Both the position numbers and the translations under genes were made by a program. The notes below the pieces were generated by a model. The model saw nothing but the letters and a program-made list of their open reading frames with translations, was not told the origin of the DNA and did not search any database. This document shows, in pieces, positions 14,737 to 22,706 of a stretch of 64,000 nucleotides of DNA. Position 1 is the stretch's first letter, and the number at the start of each line of letters is the position of its first letter. Origin of the DNA: Shumkonia mesophila (lineage in GTDB: Bacteria > Pseudomonadota > Alphaproteobacteria > Rhodospirillales > Shumkoniaceae); NCBI RefSeq assembly GCF_026163695.1, contig NZ_JAOTID010000015.1:1-64000 (forward strand). Direction: 5' to 3'.

Positions 14737-15099
14737 ATGACCAATCTACACGCACATCCGCACACCGCGTTCGACCGCTTTCCGCAGCTTCGCCGTGACC
14801 TGATCGCCGAGTTCGGCTCCGAGAATATCGATGCCATCGCCGAACATTTCATCGCCGCCGAGCGTGCAGATTTTCACTGGGATGGACGCATCGCGGAGAT
14901 GAATCTCGGTGCCTGGGAGCAACTCGACGATGCGGATGAGGCGGTCGAGCGGGTGGCAATTCTCGGCTATTTCCGCAGCCGTTATTATGTCGCGACCTGC
15001 TTGGTCGACGGCGATCGGCATGTCCAATGGCTGTTCGGACTGCGGCATTTCGACAGCTTCAAGGATGCGGAATGGGCGTTCCTAGTGAGTGTCGGATAA
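14737..15099 (+). CDS. conserved hypothetical protein of the transfer region
   Basis: A 120-residue protein starting at ATG 14737 behind GGAGG. It is mixed alpha/beta with many aromatic residues toward the end (GYFRSRYYVATCLVDGDRHV, then QWLFGLRHF). No assigned domain is recognised. Its position between traF and the relaxase gene matches the small gene found at this place in related ICEs, so a transfer-related role is likely but unproven. Confidence 0.65.
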   Translation: MTNLHAHPHTAFDRFPQLRRDLIAEFGSENIDAIAEHFIAAERADFHWDGRIAEMNLGAWEQLDDADEAVERVAILGYFRSRYYVATCLVDGDRHVQWLFGLRHFDSFKDAEWAFLVSVG

Positions 15100-15430
15100 C
15101 CCCGCCGGATGTTTCGGGAGCGGTGTCTTCGGGCGCCGCTCTCATTGCTTTCGGGGGCGACCTCTGAACCGGGATCCGGCATGAGATCGCAGATGGGCGT
15201 AGATGAGGGGGTGAGCCGTTCGAGGCCGCGGTAGGGCAAGATAAAAGGACGGCACCATGGGGCGCCTATGTCGTTGTCTGCACATCGTTTTTCGTGGCGC
15301 CATGCCCTGCCGGGCTGGCGCCAGGGTGGCGGCTAACCGTTGATCTGCCGCGAACTTCATGGCGCCGGCTTGTTGCCCGCGAACTTGCTGCCTAGTCGTC
15401 AGTGACGACACCGTTCGATGGGAGGTGACG
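15100..15430 (+). other. intergenic region upstream of relaxase; candidate oriT region
   Basis: This 331-base gene-free stretch lies directly upstream of the relaxase gene, a common place for oriT. It contains GTCGTCA/TGACGAC (15395-15401 and 15403-15409, one base between), two copies of CCGCGAACTT (around 15350 and 15378), and GGCGCC repeats near 15320-15366. A nick site cannot be identified by eye. Confidence 0.3.
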
Positions 15431-17413
15431 ATGGCGCAGGATGACGACTTCACGCCGAAGCTTGGTAGGATCCGCTTGCGGGGCAGCAAACGCGGGCGCC
15501 GTTATCTCCACCAGGTGCTGCGGGCCGTGGCGCTCGCCGGCAGCCGGTCGTCCGCGAGGCAGGGGCGCTTCCACGGCAACCGCATCGGCCGCGGGTCCGG
15601 CGTCGGCCGTGTGCTGGCGTCGCGCGACCGGTACGCCGCCTTCCGGGTTCGCCGCGTCGTCGTCAAGTCGCGGATCGTCAAGCTGAAGGGACTGGGGCTG
15701 AAGGCGGCCCGGCTCCATCTGCGCTACGTCCAGCGCGACGGCGTCACCCGCGAGGGCCTGCCGGGGGAGCTCTATGATGCTGTGTCCGACCGGGCCGACG
15801 GCAAAGCGTTCCTGGATCGGGGGAAGGACGACCGGCACCAGTTCCGCTTCGTCGTAGCGGCCGAGGACGGCGCCGAGTACGACGACCTCAAGGGCTTCAC
15901 CCGCCGGCTGATGAGCCGGATGGAGGAGGATCTCGGCACCCAGCTCGACTGGGTGGCGGTCGACCATTACAACACCGGCCACCCGCATACCCACGTCGTG
16001 CTGCGCGGCCGCGACGATGAGGGCCGGGATCTGGTCATCGCCCGCGACTACCTGGCGACTGGCATGCGTGAGCGGGCAGCGGAGATCGTCACCTTCGACC
16101 TGGAGCCACGGACCGACATCGAGATCGAGGACCGCCTGCGCCTGGAGGTGGAGCAGGAGCGCCTCACCAGCCTCGATCGCCGCCTGCTGCGCGAGGTGGA
16201 CGATGACGGCTTCGTCCGTTCCGGCACCGCGGCCGACGATGCCTTCCACCAGATATTGCGGGCCGGGCGGCTGCAGAAGCTGAAGCGCCTCGGGTTGGCC
16301 GAAGAGGGCGCACCGGGTCGATGGCGGCTGGCCGATGACCTGGAGTCGGTGTTGCGGCGGATGGGCGAGCGCGGCGACATCATCAAGGCCATGCACCGGG
16401 AGATGACGCGCCAGGGCGAGGGGCAACCGGCCTCCGACTACGCCATCTACGATCCGGCCGATCCGGCCGCGCGGCGGCTCGTCGGCCGGGTCGGGGCGCG
16501 TGGCCTCTCGGACGAGATCAACGACCGCCACTACCTGATCGTCGACGGCGTCGACGGCCGGGTCCACTACGTCGACATCGGCAAGGCGGATACCGCCGAG
16601 CCGTTGGCGGAGGGCGCGATTGTCGCCATCGAGCCGAATCACGCCGAGCCGAAGGCGGTCGACCGGACCGTTGCCCAGATCGCCGCCGCCAACGGCGGGC
16701 GCTACAGCGTCGACATCCATCTCCGCCATGATCCGAGCGCCACAGCCGCGTTCGCCGAGACCCACGTCCGGCGGCTCGAGGCGATGCGGCGGCGGGGTGT
16801 CGGTATCGAGCGGCAGTCGGATGGCGCGTGGATCATTGCGCCCGATCATCTGGATCATGCGGCGGCCTATGAGCGCGGCCGTGTGCAGGCAAGCTCGGTC
16901 ACGGTGGAGACGCTTTCCGCGCTGCCGCTCGGTCGACAGGTCGAGGCCGATGGCGCTACGTGGCTTGACCGCGAGCTGCTCGCCGATGCACCAATCGCCG
17001 TCCGCGACGCGGGCTTCGGGCGCGAGCTGCGACGCGCCCTGGACCGACGTCGGCAGTGGCTCATCGAGCAGGACCTTGCCCACCAGGAGCAGGATCGGAT
17101 CGTCTATCGTGCCAACCTGCTCGGCCTGCTGCGTCGGCGGGAACTGGCCCGTGTCGCGGGGCTGCTCTCAGACGAACTCGGCCTCCAATATACCGAGGCG
17201 AAGGCCGGCGACTGGATTGAGGGCGTCTACCGCCGGCGGATCGATCTGGCAAGTGGCCGGTTCGCGGTGATCGAGAGATCGCGCGAATTCACGCTGGTGC
17301 CATGGCGGCCGGTCTTGGCGCGCAATCTTGACAAGCCAGTTTCCGGTATCGTCCGCGGTGACACGATCTCCTGGTCGCTGGGGAGGAAGCGGAGTGGGCC
17401 GGGGATTTCATAG
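15431..17413 (+). CDS. rlxS: relaxase/mobilisation nuclease (DUF3363, RlxS-like)
   Basis: A 660-residue relaxase. The N-terminal half carries basic DNA-binding stretches, YDAVSDRADG with HQFRFVVAAED, and the metal motif YNTGHPHTHVVLRG, which is the three-histidine motif III of MOB relaxases. The rest matches DUF3363 (ERLTSLDRRLL, ADYAIYDPAD-like segment, then a long helical C-terminus). It would nick the ICE at oriT and lead the strand through TraG. ATG 15431 follows GGAGGTGAC. It corresponds to rlxS of ICEMlSymR7A by domain and order. Unlike the usual order, the coupling protein gene is not adjacent but 5.5 kb away, separated by cargo. Confidence 0.9.
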   Translation: MAQDDDFTPKLGRIRLRGSKRGRRYLHQVLRAVALAGSRSSARQGRFHGNRIGRGSGVGRVLASRDRYAAFRVRRVVVKSRIVKLKGLGLKAARLHLRYVQRDGVTREGLPGELYDAVSDRADGKAFLDRGKDDRHQFRFVVAAEDGAEYDDLKGFTRRLMSRMEEDLGTQLDWVAVDHYNTGHPHTHVVLRGRDDEGRDLVIARDYLATGMRERAAEIVTFDLEPRTDIEIEDRLRLEVEQERLTSLDRRLLREVDDDGFVRSGTAADDAFHQILRAGRLQKLKRLGLAEEGAPGRWRLADDLESVLRRMGERGDIIKAMHREMTRQGEGQPASDYAIYDPADPAARRLVGRVGARGLSDEINDRHYLIVDGVDGRVHYVDIGKADTAEPLAEGAIVAIEPNHAEPKAVDRTVAQIAAANGGRYSVDIHLRHDPSATAAFAETHVRRLEAMRRRGVGIERQSDGAWIIAPDHLDHAAAYERGRVQASSVTVETLSALPLGRQVEADGATWLDRELLADAPIAVRDAGFGRELRRALDRRRQWLIEQDLAHQEQDRIVYRANLLGLLRRRELARVAGLLSDELGLQYTEAKAGDWIEGVYRRRIDLASGRFAVIERSREFTLVPWRPVLARNLDKPVSGIVRGDTISWSLGRKRSGPGIS

Positions 17414-17594
17414 GCGGTGAGAATTCGACTTTCTGAATCGACGATCAGGCTTGGACGATGCGCGGGAACAGCTATGTCGCACCACAATCCCAGACATTTG
17501 AACTGCATTGTCTTCGACAGGCTTCTGTCAGCGTAGGCGACAGAATTTGCGTGAAGACCACGCTGCTTAGGTAAGCTGGACACACTTCTCCATG

Positions 17595-17954
17595 TCACGG
17601 TTGCCGGCCGCTATCCGCGCACCATTCCACGATTCCGTCTTTGATCCAGAAGTGACAGCGACAGGCGGTGAGTTGACGCACCGAGGGTGTCACGCTTGGC
17701 CGCCGTAGCCAATCAAGGGTGATCGCCCAATGTGGGCGTCGCGTCGGATTGAGTGACAGCTGTAATCTTTCGCCGCAACCGCCGGGGCAGCGCAGGCAGG
17801 CCCATTTCTGGTGCCGGCCGTCCTGTACGACCACGATGACCCCGGTCAACATTTCGTCAGGCGTGGGATGCCGTTTGCTGACATGTGCGACGAAATCTGG
17901 GCGGCGAATGAGGCGTAGGAGCACCAGCGTTTGGCGAAGAAGATCGCGCCACAT
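17595..17954 (-). CDS. DUF6527 protein of ubiquitin-like conjugation operon
   Basis: A 119-residue protein starting at ATG 17954, 4 bases after the JAB-E1 stop. It has the DUF6527 pattern: a GVIVVVQDGRHQKWACLRCP strand followed by GGCGERLQLSL (C53, C56, C60), then WAITLDW, RPSVTPSV and CRCHFWIKDGIVEW (98-111). The family is found with bacterial E1/E2/ubiquitin-like genes and is thought to be a peptidase acting on the conjugates. An upstream in-frame extension to 18107 overlaps the JAB-E1 gene and is not needed. It is the last gene of the operon. Confidence 0.78.
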   Translation of the reverse strand: MWRDLLRQTLVLLRLIRRPDFVAHVSKRHPTPDEMLTGVIVVVQDGRHQKWACLRCPGGCGERLQLSLNPTRRPHWAITLDWLRRPSVTPSVRQLTACRCHFWIKDGIVEWCADSGRQP

Positions 17955-17958
17955 CGTC

Positions 17959-19368
17959 TTACCCTGCACGATCGAGGAATGGATCGACGTCTCCTCGACC
18001 CCAATAGTCCGTCTCGACACAGATCGGACAATGTGGATCCTGGGTTGCGCCAGGGCGCCGATCCTGCAAGAGATCAAAACGGCGAGACCGCTGCCAGGCC
18101 CATCCATCGGGTCCGCGGAAACCTACCAATCCTTGAAGCAACTCATCGATAGCGAGACACGCGGTCGCCGTTGTGAACGTCACAACAGCCGGGGCCGGAT
18201 TACCACCACCGCGGACGTAAGCTTCCCGCTTCCGCCTTTCATACTCCTCAGGATTCCGACGACGCAGTTCCTCGTCACGTGCCAAAACCGGATCGACGAT
18301 GCCACGACAGAGGAGGCAGGGCGCACTCGGGGTCAGTACCGTCACCCGCCCTGTCAGGTCCCGAAGTCCGGTTCCTCCGGGCGCAAGATCGATGGCCAGA
18401 CCCATATCGAGCACGGGGATAAGGTAGAAATATGCGAGACGGTTGAGAAGCAGTCGACCATCGTGATCGTCGGTGCAGCCGAAAATCACGTCGCAAGCCT
18501 TCAACGCGTCGCGATGCGCCGGATTGCCGATCCAACCTCGCACCGGGACTACCCTTGTGCCGAGGCCCAATTCGGTGATCTCTCGGGCGACAACCTCAAC
18601 TTTCGACCGCATGGCGTCGGCATCCGCACGGCGTGCGCCGTATAAACGATTGAGATTGGTGATCTCGACGATGTCATCGTCGAACAGGACAAGCTGACCG
18701 ACGCCCAACCGGGCCAGCAGCAAGGCCGTGGCGCTGCCGGTACCACCGCATCCCACGACTCCGACCCGCATTCCCCGTAGCCGTGCATTCAACTCCGGAC
18801 CGAATGCGAGCGCTTGGCGGGCGAAAGCGTCGAGGTCGTGGGCGAGGGGGAACGCACCGTGGAACGTTAATCGACGGCCGATGATACGTACTGGCGTAGC
18901 ATCGACTGGACCATGCAGGTCGGGCCATAGCCGAGCCTGAATTTCTCCTGTACCAGTCAGAAGGATGCTGAGGAGTGCTGTGCCCTCGCCATTACGATTG
19001 ACGGCTAGGCGTGTCAGATCCAACTCGTTGCGATCATCCTGTGGCGAGAAGGTTGCAGGGCCGCGCGGATGGGCATGGACGATGCCGGCGACCAGGCCAT
19101 CCTGCTTCGCCCGCTTGAGTAGCCGGATGAACGAGACTGTCGACCATGTTACGTGCTGGTCGCTCGCCGAAATGGTGTCCTCTGCTGGGATCGGCAAGAC
19201 CGCGTAGGAGGTCAAGCGCCGCCGGGAGCGCCGCTCCCAGGGATCACTGCCGATCCAACTCTCACCGCACAGCAGATACGCGGCAGCTTCCGTATCGTCG
19301 TCGCGTAGGATCAACCCGCGCAGCGTTTGGAGATGGCTTTCCTGAATCGTCAGATCGACGAGAGTCAT
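17959..19368 (-). CDS. JAB deubiquitinase-E1 (ThiF) fusion protein
   Basis: A 469-residue two-domain protein. The N-terminal part is a JAB/JAMM metalloprotease: E36 and HAH-x7-SxxD (H98, H100, S108, D111) form the zinc site. The C-terminal part is an E1-like ThiF adenylation domain: VVGCGGTGSA (205-213), LFDDDIVEITNLNRLYG and CTDDHDGRLLLNRL. Paired cysteines C351/C354 and C447/C450 are a likely structural zinc site. It should activate the C-terminus of the multiubiquitin protein and trim or remove it. The start overlaps the E2 stop by 4 bases. C404 is one candidate for an acceptor cysteine, but this cannot be settled by eye. Confidence 0.9.
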   Translation of the reverse strand: MTLVDLTIQESHLQTLRGLILRDDDTEAAAYLLCGESWIGSDPWERRSRRRLTSYAVLPIPAEDTISASDQHVTWSTVSFIRLLKRAKQDGLVAGIVHAHPRGPATFSPQDDRNELDLTRLAVNRNGEGTALLSILLTGTGEIQARLWPDLHGPVDATPVRIIGRRLTFHGAFPLAHDLDAFARQALAFGPELNARLRGMRVGVVGCGGTGSATALLLARLGVGQLVLFDDDIVEITNLNRLYGARRADADAMRSKVEVVAREITELGLGTRVVPVRGWIGNPAHRDALKACDVIFGCTDDHDGRLLLNRLAYFYLIPVLDMGLAIDLAPGGTGLRDLTGRVTVLTPSAPCLLCRGIVDPVLARDEELRRRNPEEYERRKREAYVRGGGNPAPAVVTFTTATACLAIDELLQGLVGFRGPDGWAWQRSRRFDLLQDRRPGATQDPHCPICVETDYWGRGDVDPFLDRAG

Positions 19369-19745
19369 GCCGCCTCCTTCAGCGCCGTCTCAATGCGCTT
19401 CAGCATGGTCCAGATACCGTCTACGCCAGCGCGCCAAGCGTTGTTGTGACGCGACCAACGCTGCCAGTTCTGGCCAGCGAAGGATATCGGATGATTGGCG
19501 GCTTTCGGATACCGGTTCGCCGGCACGAGCCTGAGCCAAGGCAACGCATAGAACATGTCCGGAGGAGTGTCTGGATAGCCGGCCGGTAGAACTATCAGGA
19601 TGTCTGCCGTCGGGACATCGAATCGTCCCGGCGGCAGTGCAAAGCCCCGCAGGATGAGTGCCTTGGTGCCTGCATTTTCGACTTCCTCGAAGGCAATACC
19701 ACGTTCAGTCAGATAGCGGCGACACTTCATCGGCAGCACGGCCAT
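19365..19745 (-). CDS. E2-like protein (prokaryotic E2 family E)
   Basis: A 126-residue E2-fold protein. LPAGYPDTPPDMFYALPWLR corresponds to the E2 core around the conserved YP..PP motif, and FAGQNWQRWSRHNNAWRAGV, with a long final helix, is typical of the bacterial family E. The only cysteine is C8 near the N-terminus, so the usual active-site cysteine is absent; the conserved Trp/Ser/His stretch may provide the acceptor or the chemistry may differ. It sits between the multiubiquitin gene (3-base gap) and JAB-E1 (4-base overlap), so co-translation is certain in practice. Confidence 0.82.
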   Translation of the reverse strand: MAVLPMKCRRYLTERGIAFEEVENAGTKALILRGFALPPGRFDVPTADILIVLPAGYPDTPPDMFYALPWLRLVPANRYPKAANHPISFAGQNWQRWSRHNNAWRAGVDGIWTMLKRIETALKEAA

Positions 19746-19748
19746 CGG

Positions 19749-20282
19749 TCAACCCTCCGTAGTCTGCACGATGCCGGTGAAGAAACGCTCGATCCCCGCC
19801 GCCGATAGATCAACCAACTCGGAGTTGGCGATCGGCCGATCATCGGCACCCCGCACTTCGAGCCAGACGCCATAGGTGGTCGGATCAACACCCGCGAGCT
19901 TCTTCAACGTGACGCCGGAGATCAGCGTCCCACCCCATTCGAACACGCGACCGTCGAGTTCAAACCGAAACGAGCGGTCGTTTCGGAACACAAGGAAGCG
20001 TTCGACGCCGTTTGCACGCAGATCCGTGGTCTCATCCGGGCGTAATTCTTCCAAGAGGCCGTTCTTGAGCATCTGGAACACCAGATACTCATCTGTCAGG
20101 CGCGCGTCCGCGAGTTCCAGGATCTGGAGGCCGGTCGGTATCGGATCCTCAATCACTGCCGGTCGGAACTCCATCTGTTCATTGCCGATCTGGATACGGT
20201 ATGGCCCATGAGGGCGAATAGCCTTCCCAGCCCGCACTGCATCCTGAATGTCCTCGATAATCTCATCAACGTGGGTCGTCAT
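19749..20282 (-). CDS. multiubiquitin domain protein (tandem ubiquitin-like folds)
   Basis: First gene of the operon, 177 residues. Two beta-grasp repeats are visible: about 27-95 (YRIQIGNEQMEFRPAVIEDP to GVERFLVF) and about 98-177 (FRFELDGRVFEWGGTLISG to GIERFFTG). The repeated G(V/I)ERF marks the end of each unit. The chain ends TTEG, so a terminal glycine is available for adenylation without processing. Such tandem ubiquitin-like proteins are found with bacterial E1, E2 and JAB genes. It would be the modifier attached to targets. It is transcribed from a sigma70-like promoter at 20329-20357 that contains a palindrome. Confidence 0.85.
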   Translation of the reverse strand: MTTHVDEIIEDIQDAVRAGKAIRPHGPYRIQIGNEQMEFRPAVIEDPIPTGLQILELADARLTDEYLVFQMLKNGLLEELRPDETTDLRANGVERFLVFRNDRSFRFELDGRVFEWGGTLISGVTLKKLAGVDPTTYGVWLEVRGADDRPIANSELVDLSAAGIERFFTGIVQTTEG

Positions 20283-20328
20283 GATTCAAATCCCTTTCCA
20301 CACTGGCCCTATTGGCCTCCGTGATCAT

Positions 20329-20357
20329 TATATAATAGCTAATTTTTAGCTAGTCAA
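20329..20357 (-). promoter_or_regulatory. promoter of the ubiquitin-like operon with operator in its spacer
   Basis: On the minus strand TTGACT (20352-20357) and TATATA (20329-20334) are separated by 17 bases. The spacer contains an exact inverted repeat, TAGCTAA (20336-20342) and TTAGCTA (20346-20352). A protein bound there would block RNA polymerase. The candidate repressors are the RHH and Xre proteins encoded by the divergent operon. Confidence 0.65.
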
Positions 20358-20381
20358 TAGCCGTAAGGTGGCTGTTTTGTG

Positions 20382-20410
20382 TTGACAAAAAGGGCGTCGT
20401 GCTCTATAAG
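20382..20410 (+). promoter_or_regulatory. sigma70-type promoter of the RHH-GNAT-Xre-ImmA operon
   Basis: TTGACA (20382-20387) is an exact -35 consensus. TATAAG (20405-20410) lies 17 bases further on, and the first ATG follows 24 bases downstream. It starts 25 bases from the divergent promoter, so both are likely controlled together. Confidence 0.7.
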
Positions 20411-20434
20411 GCGGCCTCTGGCAAGAGAGATGGC

Positions 20435-20644
20435 ATGACCAAAAAGACGATGACGCTAAACCTCACGGACGCCGAGATGCGGGTCTTGGAGGAACTGTGT
20501 GCCAAGAAAGACCTAAGCAAGACGGCCTTGCTGCGTCAGGCGCTTCGCCTCTACCAAGTTGTGGAGGCACGGCTGGAGAAGGGTGACAAGCTGTTCTTTG
20601 AGGACGACAGGACCAAGGAGAAGGCCGAGGTGATGATGCTATGA
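20435..20644 (+). CDS. ribbon-helix-helix (CopG/Arc-type) protein
   Basis: A 69-residue protein. MTLNLTDAEMRVLEELC is the beta-strand and first helix, and LSKTALLRQALRLYQ is the second helix of an RHH DNA-binding fold. The acidic C-terminus (FFEDDRTKEKAEV) could bind a partner. The ATG at 20435 is preferred over an upstream in-frame GTG at 20399 that lies within the -10 region. The stop overlaps the GNAT start (ATGA). RHH-GNAT pairs are known as toxin-antitoxin systems (TacAT type), so this is either the antitoxin or the repressor of the divergent promoters. Confidence 0.75.
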   Translation: MTKKTMTLNLTDAEMRVLEELCAKKDLSKTALLRQALRLYQVVEARLEKGDKLFFEDDRTKEKAEVMML

Positions 20645-21276
20645 CGGTTACCACCAGTCCGATCTATCTCCTTGACGTTCAGAACGGCGAAGCCGTAGTA
20701 GCCGAACTCTGGGATTCAATCACAGAGCGCCAACTCGCTGATTGGGAAGCTGAGTGGCTTCCGGAATTGTTCAAGGCGATACAGCGTCTGCACCGTGCGG
20801 GGGTTGAGCGGCGCCTGTGGCCGCAGAGCCGACACTGGAACTGGCGCCAGAAAGTGAAGGCCCTGCAGGGCATGCTGGCTCATCCTGGATTCTGCGTCGT
20901 TTGTGAGGGCGTTACGCAGGGTATGATGATCGTCGATACGACGACGAAGCGTTGCCGTATCGACCGCCAGAAAGGCCAGCATCTGGTCTATGTTGAGTTT
21001 ATTGAAAACGCGCCGTGGAATCGGCCGGAAATGGTCACCCCACCGCGCTATCGTGGAATCGGAAGCATCCTCATCCGCGCCGCGATCGCTCTGAGTCAGG
21101 AGGAGGAGTTCAAAGGACGGATCGGCCTTCATTCACTGCCGCAGGCCAACGGCTTTTATGCCAACACCTGCGCCATGACGGATTTGGGTGTCGATCCCGA
21201 ATACGAGGGCCTTCGCTACTTCGAGATGACACCCGAGCAAGCGGAGGCTTTCATCGCGAAAGGGAGCCTTTCATGA
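20641..21276 (+). CDS. GNAT-like acetyltransferase
   Basis: A 211-residue protein. PPRYRGIGSILIRAAIALSQ is the acetyl-CoA loop (R/Q-x-x-G-x-G/A) and following helix of GNAT enzymes, and GLHSLPQANGFYANTCAMTD is the C-terminal strand-helix often seen in GNATs. The N-terminal 70 residues (many Trp and basic residues) are not recognised. It overlaps its neighbours by 4 bases on both sides. It is longer than TacT-type toxins (about 160-170 residues), so a toxin role is possible but not assured; it could modify a component of the neighbouring ubiquitin-like system. Confidence 0.72.
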   Translation: MTVTTSPIYLLDVQNGEAVVAELWDSITERQLADWEAEWLPELFKAIQRLHRAGVERRLWPQSRHWNWRQKVKALQGMLAHPGFCVVCEGVTQGMMIVDTTTKRCRIDRQKGQHLVYVEFIENAPWNRPEMVTPPRYRGIGSILIRAAIALSQEEEFKGRIGLHSLPQANGFYANTCAMTDLGVDPEYEGLRYFEMTPEQAEAFIAKGSLS

Positions 21277-21755
21277 AGATCGAGATCACGAAGGAATGGT
21301 GCCTCCGTATGGCGCAGCGCGAAGCTGACGCCGAGATCGGAGCCGGCCTGTTCGCGCTCGATCCGGTTTTTGACGGCGAGACATCGTCCGTAATCGAAAC
21401 CGAGGAAGAGCCGAGCATTGCTTTTGGACGGTTTGTTCATCTGATGCGGCGCCAACGCGGGCTGACGCTCGAGAAGCTTGCCGAGGACACCGATGTCGAG
21501 ATCGTAGAGTTGGTGGAGATCGAGGACGATGCGCGCCATAAGCCGAAATTGCGGACGGTCTATCAACTCGCGAACTACTTTCGAGTGCCGCAAACCAAGC
21601 TGCAGCAGATAGCGGGACTGACCGTGCCGAGAGATTCGCGGCTGCAGGAGGAAGCGGTCCGCTTCGCGGCCCGTTCCGAAACCGTTGCCGCACTCACGCC
21701 AGAGGAAAACGCGGCGCTGGAAGCTTTTATTGCTGTGTTAAGTGAGCAGAAGTAA
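21273..21755 (+). CDS. Xre-family HTH regulator
   Basis: A 160-residue protein starting at ATG 21273, overlapping the GNAT stop. The middle part is a Cro/CI domain: FGRFVHLMRRQRGLTLEKLA, EDTDVEIVELVEIED, LRTVYQLANYFRVP. It precedes an ImmA/IrrE peptidase gene by 15 bases; Xre regulators cleaved by an adjacent ImmA/IrrE protease are a known switch (ICEBs1 ImmR/ImmA, IrrE/DdrO). The acidic N-terminus (about 20-50) may be the cleavage or sensing part. Confidence 0.82.
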   Translation: MKIEITKEWCLRMAQREADAEIGAGLFALDPVFDGETSSVIETEEEPSIAFGRFVHLMRRQRGLTLEKLAEDTDVEIVELVEIEDDARHKPKLRTVYQLANYFRVPQTKLQQIAGLTVPRDSRLQEEAVRFAARSETVAALTPEENAALEAFIAVLSEQK

Positions 21756-21770
21756 GGGCGGGGTGGTCCA

Positions 21771-22706
21771 TTGGCAAAAAATTATATTCTTTCTTCCAAG
21801 ACCGCCCACGACATCGACCAGCGGGTCGAGCGGGTTCTGCGGGGGCTCGGCAATCCCGAGCCTCCGCTGTGCCTGAAAGATGCCCGAGAATTGCTGAAGC
21901 TTGATCGGGCCTTCTACACCGCCGATGATCCGGGCATCACCCGCGAAGCTATTAGCCGGATTCGCGTTGCGACTATCCAGGTCTACCACCGACCGACGTT
22001 GATCATCGATGCGATCCGCAAGCTCTCGCTCAAAGCCCTTTATCTGCCGGATCGCAAGCGCATCCTTCTCGACGGCTCACTACCGATCAAGAAACATCGC
22101 TGGAACGAAGCGCATGAAATAGGCCATAGCCTGATCCCCTGGCATGAAGATACCATGCTGGGCGACAATACGCAGACCCTCTCGCCTGATTGTCGAGAGC
22201 AGGTCGAAGCCGAAGCTAATTTTGCGGCTGGTCGTATGCTTTTCCTGCGCGAGCGATTTGTCACCGAGGCGCTGAGCCGAGACCCGTCAATCGCTTCGGT
22301 TCGGCAATTGCACGGCATATTCGGTAATACAATGTCGACGACGCTCTATCGCTTTATCGAGTGTGCCGGCAACGAACGCCCGATCGTCGGCCTGATCACC
22401 GGGCATCCGCATGTCACACGCAGGGGCGTCGACTATGATCCGACCAAGCCTTGTCGGCATTTCATCCAATCGCCGGCTTTTGCTGCGCACTTTCGTCGCA
22501 TGCCTGAAATCGATCTCTTCGAAGCGGTTGCAGGTTATTGCGGTGGCCAGAGCGGGGGTCCTCTTGGTACCGCCGAACTGATCCTGACCGACGACAACGG
22601 CGATCAACATCGCTTTATCTTCGAGACTTTCTATAACCGCTATGATGCGCTCACCCTCGGGGTCTACCTTCGCCCTGAAATGAGGGTTCTCGCGGTTTCG
22701 GGCTAA
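21771..22706 (+). CDS. ImmA/IrrE-family metallopeptidase
   Basis: A 311-residue protein starting at TTG 21771. WNEAHEIGHSLIPWHED holds the zinc motif HEIGH, and EQVEAEANFAAGRMLF supplies the third ligand region typical of IrrE/ImmA proteases. The C-terminal 120 residues (VGLITGHPHV to YLRPEMRVLAVSG) are extra and unassigned, perhaps a sensor. With the Xre protein upstream this forms a protease/repressor pair that could relieve repression of the operon and of the divergent ubiquitin-like genes on a stress or infection signal. Confidence 0.85.
   Translation: MAKNYILSSKTAHDIDQRVERVLRGLGNPEPPLCLKDARELLKLDRAFYTADDPGITREAISRIRVATIQVYHRPTLIIDAIRKLSLKALYLPDRKRILLDGSLPIKKHRWNEAHEIGHSLIPWHEDTMLGDNTQTLSPDCREQVEAEANFAAGRMLFLRERFVTEALSRDPSIASVRQLHGIFGNTMSTTLYRFIECAGNERPIVGLITGHPHVTRRGVDYDPTKPCRHFIQSPAFAAHFRRMPEIDLFEAVAGYCGGQSGGPLGTAELILTDDNGDQHRFIFETFYNRYDALTLGVYLRPEMRVLAVSG

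Noticed and set aside
17719-18645. 308-codon plus-strand frame over the JAB-E1 and DUF6527 genes
   Set aside because: The minus-strand proteins carry JAMM, ThiF and DUF6527 motifs; this frame has none.
20399-20434. GTG start at 20399 for the RHH gene
   Set aside because: It would place the start codon upstream of the -10 element of the best promoter; ATG 20435 fits the RHH fold boundary.
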